Below are positions 60,426 through 64,000 of a stretch of 64,000 bases of DNA, one piece after another. How positions within the stretch are numbered: the stretch's first letter is position 1; each line of letters starts with the position of its first letter. Source of the DNA: Parvibaculum sp036499025 (GTDB lineage Bacteria > Pseudomonadota > Alphaproteobacteria > Parvibaculales > Parvibaculaceae); contig DASYEM010000097.1 of assembly GCA_036499025.1 (NCBI GenBank), positions 5,670-69,669 on the forward strand. The letters run 5' to 3'. Below the pieces are notes generated by a model. It saw only the letters and a list, made by a program, of their open reading frames with translations, ran no database searches and had not been told where the DNA came from. The position numbers and the translations under genes were made by a program.

Positions 60426-61415
60426 TCAGCGCGTTCCCAGCTGCTCGCGCGTCGCCATGCCGCTGTGAACGGCGGCGGCGGCCTTCAAAAAGCCGATGGC
60501 CAGCGCCGCGCCGGAGCCGTCGTCGAGGCTGATGCCCATGTCGAGCAAAGGGACTTTCCCCAATGCCGCCAAGAGCTTGTCGTGAGGCACCGTGCCCGAG
60601 CGATGGGCGGCGAGACAATGGTCCAAAGCGGAGGGTTCGACCTTTTGCAGCACGGCGGCGGCGGTGCAGGCGACGAAGCCGTCGAGCAAAACCGGAATGC
60701 GCTGAACGCGGGCGGCGATGATCGCGCCCGCTATGGCGGCAAGCTCTCGGCCGCCTATGCGGCGCATGATTTCGAGCGGGTCTTTAAGCGAATTCGCGTG
60801 GAATGCGAGCGCCCGTTCGAGCGTGTCGATATCCGCGGGATCGCTCACCCAGTTCGATGGCTTGTCTCCGAAGAGCGCGCAGGCGACGGCGGCGGCGACC
60901 ACCGCGTTGCCTCCACTCGTGACGCCGACGCAAAGCAGATCGGCGCCGCCCGCAATCGACTCCATGCCGAAGGCCATCGTCGCGGCGCAGTCTTTTTCCG
61001 ACAACGCCTCGCCGGTACAGATGTCCGGCGTCGGCATGTCGAGGGCCAGATCGAAAACTTTCAATCCCGCATTCTGCCCCAGCGCCAGTTGATTGACGCC
61101 AGCACCACCGGCGGCGAAGAGCTCGACTTCGGCGCGCGTGTCTTGCGCCTGCGGACCGGACGGATTGCGTTTGGCGACGTCGTGAGTCGCCGCGAAGATC
61201 GCGACCAGCGGACGGTCGATGGCGGGCTTTGGATTTGCCTGCCAGCGCGCCAGCCATTGCGCGAGGTCTTCGAGACGGCCAAGACTGCCGACGGGCTTTG
61301 CCAGTTCGGCGTTGCGTTCGCGGACGGCTTCCGCCGCGTCATCGTCCGGCGGCGGAAGCGTGTCGAGCAGGTCGCGGATGTCGTCGAAGGGCATGCCGGT
61401 GAGCGAGCGGGTCAT
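60426..61415 (-). CDS. cobT: CobT-like nicotinate-nucleotide phosphoribosyltransferase homologue lacking catalytic residues
   Basis: This 329-residue protein aligns along its whole length with CobT/CobU (nicotinate-nucleotide-dimethylbenzimidazole phosphoribosyltransferase). Shared parts include LTGMPFDDIRDLLDTLP, ELAKPVGSLGRLEDLAQWLA, FAAGGAGVNQL, KDCAATMAFGMESIAGGADL and MRRIGGRELAAIAGAIIAAR. However, the GEMGIGNTT motif of the family reads GVTSGGNAV (164-172), so the glutamate equivalent to Glu174 is Val165. The GEGTG motif reads DDGSG (298-302), so the catalytic base Glu317 equivalent is Asp299. The GNHG motif reads ATHD. It may be inactive or use another substrate. It is adjacent to the iron genes rather than to a cob operon. 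Confidence 0.82.
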   Translation of the reverse strand: MTRSLTGMPFDDIRDLLDTLPPPDDDAAEAVRERNAELAKPVGSLGRLEDLAQWLARWQANPKPAIDRPLVAIFAATHDVAKRNPSGPQAQDTRAEVELFAAGGAGVNQLALGQNAGLKVFDLALDMPTPDICTGEALSEKDCAATMAFGMESIAGGADLLCVGVTSGGNAVVAAAVACALFGDKPSNWVSDPADIDTLERALAFHANSLKDPLEIMRRIGGRELAAIAGAIIAARVQRIPVLLDGFVACTAAAVLQKVEPSALDHCLAAHRSGTVPHDKLLAALGKVPLLDMGISLDDGSGAALAIGFLKAAAAVHSGMATREQLGTR

Positions 61416-61483
61416 ATATTTCTCGGTGTTTTGAGGTTGTTTCCTATACCCTGCCCGTCAACTTTAGAGAACCGGAAACCGCC

Positions 61484-61753
61484 TTGACGATCCTTTCACC
61501 CGCCTCCTCGCCCTGCATCGACGTTTGCCTTCTCGATGCCGACGGCAATTGCACCGGCTGCGCGCGTACAACACGCGAGGTCGCCTGCTGGGGCGCGCTC
61601 GATGAGGCGGACCGGCTGGAGATCATGCGAGAGCTTCCGGCGCGCATCGCGGCGATGGGCGACAAGGCGGCTGAACCGGAAGAAGCGCTGGCGCTCATCG
61701 AAGCGGTTTTACAACGCGGCGACGCCGCTCTGAAAAGACGGACAAAAGCGTGA
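61484..61753 (+). CDS. DUF1289 family protein (TTG start)
   Basis: This 89-residue protein is a DUF1289 member. The family cysteines are C11, C15, C23 and C26 (SPCIDVCLLDADGNCTGC) and probably bind zinc or an iron-sulfur cluster. The rest is helical (CWGALDEADRLEIMRELPAR). No ATG is in frame near the start, so the TTG at 61484 is used. Its stop overlaps the start of the transporter gene (GTGA), suggesting coupling. Function unknown. It is divergent from the cobT-like gene. Confidence 0.82.
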   Translation: MTILSPASSPCIDVCLLDADGNCTGCARTTREVACWGALDEADRLEIMRELPARIAAMGDKAAEPEEALALIEAVLQRGDAALKRRTKA

Positions 61754-63159
61754 CGACGACAGAGACACAGGACGCGCGCCGCCCGGATGATTTTCTCGGC
61801 CATCCCAGAGGCTTGACGTTTCTCTTCGGCACCGAGATGTGGGAGCGCTTTTCCTATTACGGCATGCGCGCGCTGCTCGTTCTCTACATGGTCAAATATC
61901 TGCTGCAACCGGGCCATGCCGAAACCGTCATCGGCTATGGCGCGATGAAGGCGGGACTTGAGGCGCTGTTCGGTCCGCTCGACGTGCAGCCTTTCGCTTC
62001 GCAGATCTACGGCTTTTATACCGGCCTTGTTTATCTGACGCCGATTTTGGGCGGACTGATCGCCGACCGCTGGCTCGGGCGGCGGCGCACCATCGTCATC
62101 GGCGCGGTGCTGATGGCCATCGGCCATTTCATGATGGCCTTTGAGTCTCTCTTCTTCCTCGCGTTGCTGATGCTCATTCTCGGCAATGGCGCTTTCAAGC
62201 CGAACATCTCGTCGCAGGTCGGAACGCTTTATGCGCCCGGCGATGCGCGCCGCGACCGCGCCTATTCGATCTTTTATGTCGGAATCAATCTCGGCGCTTT
62301 CCTCGCACCCTTCATCTGCGGCACGCTCGGTGAAAATGTCGGCTGGCATTACGGATTCGGCGCGGCGGGCGTCGGCATGATGATTGGGCTGGCGATCTAT
62401 CTCTGGGGCACGCGCTCGCTGCCTGTCGATAATGTCCTGAAGCGCGGCGCGGCGCGCGAACCCGCAGAGAAACTGACGCGCGAGGATTGGCGCGCCATTC
62501 TCTCGCTGCTGTTGCTCGGCCTGCTCGTCACTTTTTTCTGGGCGACCTATGAGCAGCAGGGCAACACGACCGTGCTCTGGACCGAAGACTATACGGATCG
62601 CGCGATCAACCTCTTGTTCTGGAAGGGCGAGATTCCGACGACATGGTTTCTCGCCTTCAACCCCTTCATGATTTTCGCCTTCACGCCGTTCCTCGTCGCG
62701 CTCTGGGCGTGGCAGGCCAAACGCGGCAGCGAGCCGTCGGCCATCGTCAAAATGTCGCTCGGCTGTCTCGGCGTGGCGCTCGCCAATCTCGTTCTCGTCG
62801 GCGCGGCCTGGAGCACGGGCGACGCGGGCACGGCGGCCAAGGCGAGCGCCTTCTGGCTCATCGCCTATTTCGCCATTCTGACAATGGGCGAACTTTACCT
62901 CTCGCCCATCGGCCTTTCCCTCGTCTCCAAGATCGCGCCCGCCTCGATCCTGTCGATGCTGATGGGCGGCTGGTTCCTGACCAATTTCACCGGAAACTTT
63001 CTCGCAGGCTATCTCGGCAGCCTCTGGACCGGCATGGACAAGGCCCATTTCTTTTTGATGATCGCCGCGATTGCGGGCGCGGCCTCGGCGGCGATCTGGA
63101 TTCTCGACCGAGTACTGACGCCCCGCCCCGCCGCGCAGCCCATCAATGCGAGTGCCTGA
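61750..63159 (+). CDS. POT-family (PTR2) proton-coupled oligopeptide transporter (GTG start)
   Basis: This is a 469-residue inner-membrane protein with about 12-14 hydrophobic segments. The diagnostic PTR2 motif is FGTEMWERFSYYGMRALLVL (ExxERFSYYG). The second family motif region is YFGIYTG-like, here FYTGLVYLTPILGGLIADRW. It imports di- and tripeptides with protons. The GTG start overlaps the stop of the DUF1289 gene. The histidine phosphatase gene begins directly after its stop. Confidence 0.93.
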   Translation: MTTTETQDARRPDDFLGHPRGLTFLFGTEMWERFSYYGMRALLVLYMVKYLLQPGHAETVIGYGAMKAGLEALFGPLDVQPFASQIYGFYTGLVYLTPILGGLIADRWLGRRRTIVIGAVLMAIGHFMMAFESLFFLALLMLILGNGAFKPNISSQVGTLYAPGDARRDRAYSIFYVGINLGAFLAPFICGTLGENVGWHYGFGAAGVGMMIGLAIYLWGTRSLPVDNVLKRGAAREPAEKLTREDWRAILSLLLLGLLVTFFWATYEQQGNTTVLWTEDYTDRAINLLFWKGEIPTTWFLAFNPFMIFAFTPFLVALWAWQAKRGSEPSAIVKMSLGCLGVALANLVLVGAAWSTGDAGTAAKASAFWLIAYFAILTMGELYLSPIGLSLVSKIAPASILSMLMGGWFLTNFTGNFLAGYLGSLWTGMDKAHFFLMIAAIAGAASAAIWILDRVLTPRPAAQPINASA

Positions 63160-63726
63160 ATGATCTCCGAAGTCCCCTTCTATTTTCTCCGCCACGGCGA
63201 GACCGACTGGAACCTCAATCGCCGCGCCCAAGGCCAGATCGACATTCCACTGAACGCCACCGGCATCGCCCAAGCGAAAGCCGCCGCCGAAGTGGTGCGC
63301 GGGTTGGGCATCAAGACGATCTGCGCGAGCCCGCTATCGCGCGCCTATGAGACGGCGCGCTTTTCAAGCGAGGCGTCGGGCATTCCGATCACCGTCATCG
63401 AAGAGCTGAAGGAATGCGGCCTCGGCGCCGACGAAGGCCGTGCGGGCGGCGCATGGTTCGGCGACTGGCGCGCAGGCACCTATTGCCCGGAGGGAGCCGA
63501 AACCTATGCGGGCTTTCTCGACCGCGCGTTGATCGGCGTCAACAAGGCGCTCGAAACGCAAGGCCCGGTGCTGATCGTCGCGCATGGCGGCGTGTTCTGG
63601 AGCGTCCAGCATCACGCCGGGCTCGGCATGACGACCAACATCATGAACGGGCAAGTCTGGCGGCACGATCCTCCGAAGGCGGATTGTCCGGGCTGGATTT
63701 GCGAAGTGATGGGCGGTTCCGTCTGA
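63160..63726 (+). CDS. Histidine phosphatase family protein (phosphoglycerate mutase-like)
   Basis: This is a 188-residue enzyme of the histidine phosphatase superfamily. The nucleophile motif is FLRHGETDWNLN, the second motif is ASPLSRAYETARFSSEA, the acid region is ELKECGLGADEG, and the second catalytic His is in LIVAHGGVFWSVQHHAG. It may act on phosphoglycerates, nucleotides or alpha-ribazole phosphate (CobC-like); the last would fit the nearby cobalamin genes but is only an inference. It starts directly after the transporter stop. Confidence 0.88.
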   Translation: MISEVPFYFLRHGETDWNLNRRAQGQIDIPLNATGIAQAKAAAEVVRGLGIKTICASPLSRAYETARFSSEASGIPITVIEELKECGLGADEGRAGGAWFGDWRAGTYCPEGAETYAGFLDRALIGVNKALETQGPVLIVAHGGVFWSVQHHAGLGMTTNIMNGQVWRHDPPKADCPGWICEVMGGSV

Positions 63727-63738
63727 ACGAACTCGCCG

Positions 63739-64000
63739 TCAGCCTACGTCTTTTTCGCCGCGCGTATCGAGGGGGTCGCGTTGCAGGATGCGGCCTTCCA
63801 ATGCGCCGAGCCAGTCGAGGCCGGCGCGGAGGCGGACGACTTCGCCGATGACGATGATTGCCGGGGCCTTGAAGTTGGCGGCGGCGACGTCGGCGGAGGC
63901 CGTGCCCAATGTCGTTTCGAGGACTTGCTGATCCTTCAAGGTCGCGTTGCGCACCAGCGCCACGGGCTCGTCGGCGCGGCGACCGTTGGCGATCAGCAGA
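63739..64000 (-). CDS. cobA: Uroporphyrinogen-III C-methyltransferase, C-terminal part (5' end outside window)
   Basis: The visible 86 residues are the C-terminal end of the SUMT/CobA enzyme, which methylates uroporphyrinogen III at C2 and C7 to make precorrin-2 for cobalamin and sirohaem. The motifs are EPVALVRNATLKDQQVLETT, then APAIIVIGEVVRLRAGLDWL, which are characteristic. The end GALEGRILQRDPLDTRGEKD is also typical. The start lies beyond position 64000. The gene could be part of a sirohaem synthase, but the C-terminus is that of the SUMT domain. Confidence 0.93.
   Translation of the reverse strand, partial: LLIANGRRADEPVALVRNATLKDQQVLETTLGTASADVAAANFKAPAIIVIGEVVRLRAGLDWLGALEGRILQRDPLDTRGEKDVG

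Noticed and set aside
61416..61483. Cobalamin riboswitch between the cobT-like and DUF1289 genes
   Set aside because: The gap is only 68 bases and lacks the B12-box consensus, so it is too short for the element.

Overview
The window looks like a chromosomal segment of a GC-rich alphaproteobacterium. The support is family-level: a short alphaproteobacterial-type PAS protein (PF07310), a DUF1289 protein, a CobT-like protein resembling rhizobial CobU, and three kinds of interspersed palindromic element that are familiar from Rhizobiales and Parvibaculum-like genomes. Nothing in it looks like a phage, plasmid, transposon or CRISPR locus. The assignment below order level is a guess. Coding density is high and genes are packed in short operons, several with overlapping stop and start codons.

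Left part (1-24000). A truncated nadE is followed by three paralogous zinc-free MDR oxidoreductases that flank a MacA-MacB-outer membrane factor efflux operon. Next come a class II DAHP synthase, a secreted protein made of GLPSLPG-type repeats, and a gabD-rpiA-gor operon (succinate semialdehyde dehydrogenase, ribose-5-phosphate isomerase, glutathione reductase). After these lie an M14/DUF2817 peptidase-like protein, two GNAT acetyltransferases, a phosphoglycolate phosphatase-like HAD enzyme, a DUF3047 protein with a possible LecA-like N-terminal domain, tRNA-Val(CAC), S-formylglutathione hydrolase, an AraC regulator and an orphan membrane histidine kinase.

Middle part (24000-45300). This holds a long patatin-like protein, a lipoprotein alpha/beta hydrolase coupled to a uracil-DNA glycosylase-like gene, acyl-CoA metabolism (acyl-CoA dehydrogenases, thioesterase, enoyl-CoA hydratase, SDR), an LLM flavin enzyme, a sugar-type MFS carrier, a glutathione transferase and a CNT nucleoside transporter. 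A copper module (copC-copD and a DUF2946 gene), a second orphan histidine kinase and a tandem pair of glycine-zipper lipoproteins follow.

Right part (45300-64000). A large autotransporter carries about 19 W-x-G-D-V repeats. Two small regulated modules come next: NmrA-like/NTF2-like genes divergent from a TetR gene, and a membrane protein/winged-helix/YciB-like operon behind a perfect 31-bp palindrome. Then follow an ECF sigma factor with a SnoaL-like tail, a PimC/PimD-like acyl-CoA dehydrogenase pair, a two-gene iron module (di-haem oxidoreductase and imelysin), a CobT homologue that lacks the residues expected for catalysis, a DUF1289-POT transporter-histidine phosphatase operon, and the end of a uroporphyrinogen-III methyltransferase gene.

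Overall physiology: an aerobic heterotroph that degrades fatty or alicyclic acids through acyl-CoA intermediates, has glutathione and formaldehyde detoxification, copper and iron handling, and a sizeable envelope and secreted-protein repertoire. The least explained items are the catalytically altered CobT homologue, the GLPSLPG secreted protein, the repeat-rich autotransporter and the LecA-like/DUF3047 fusion.
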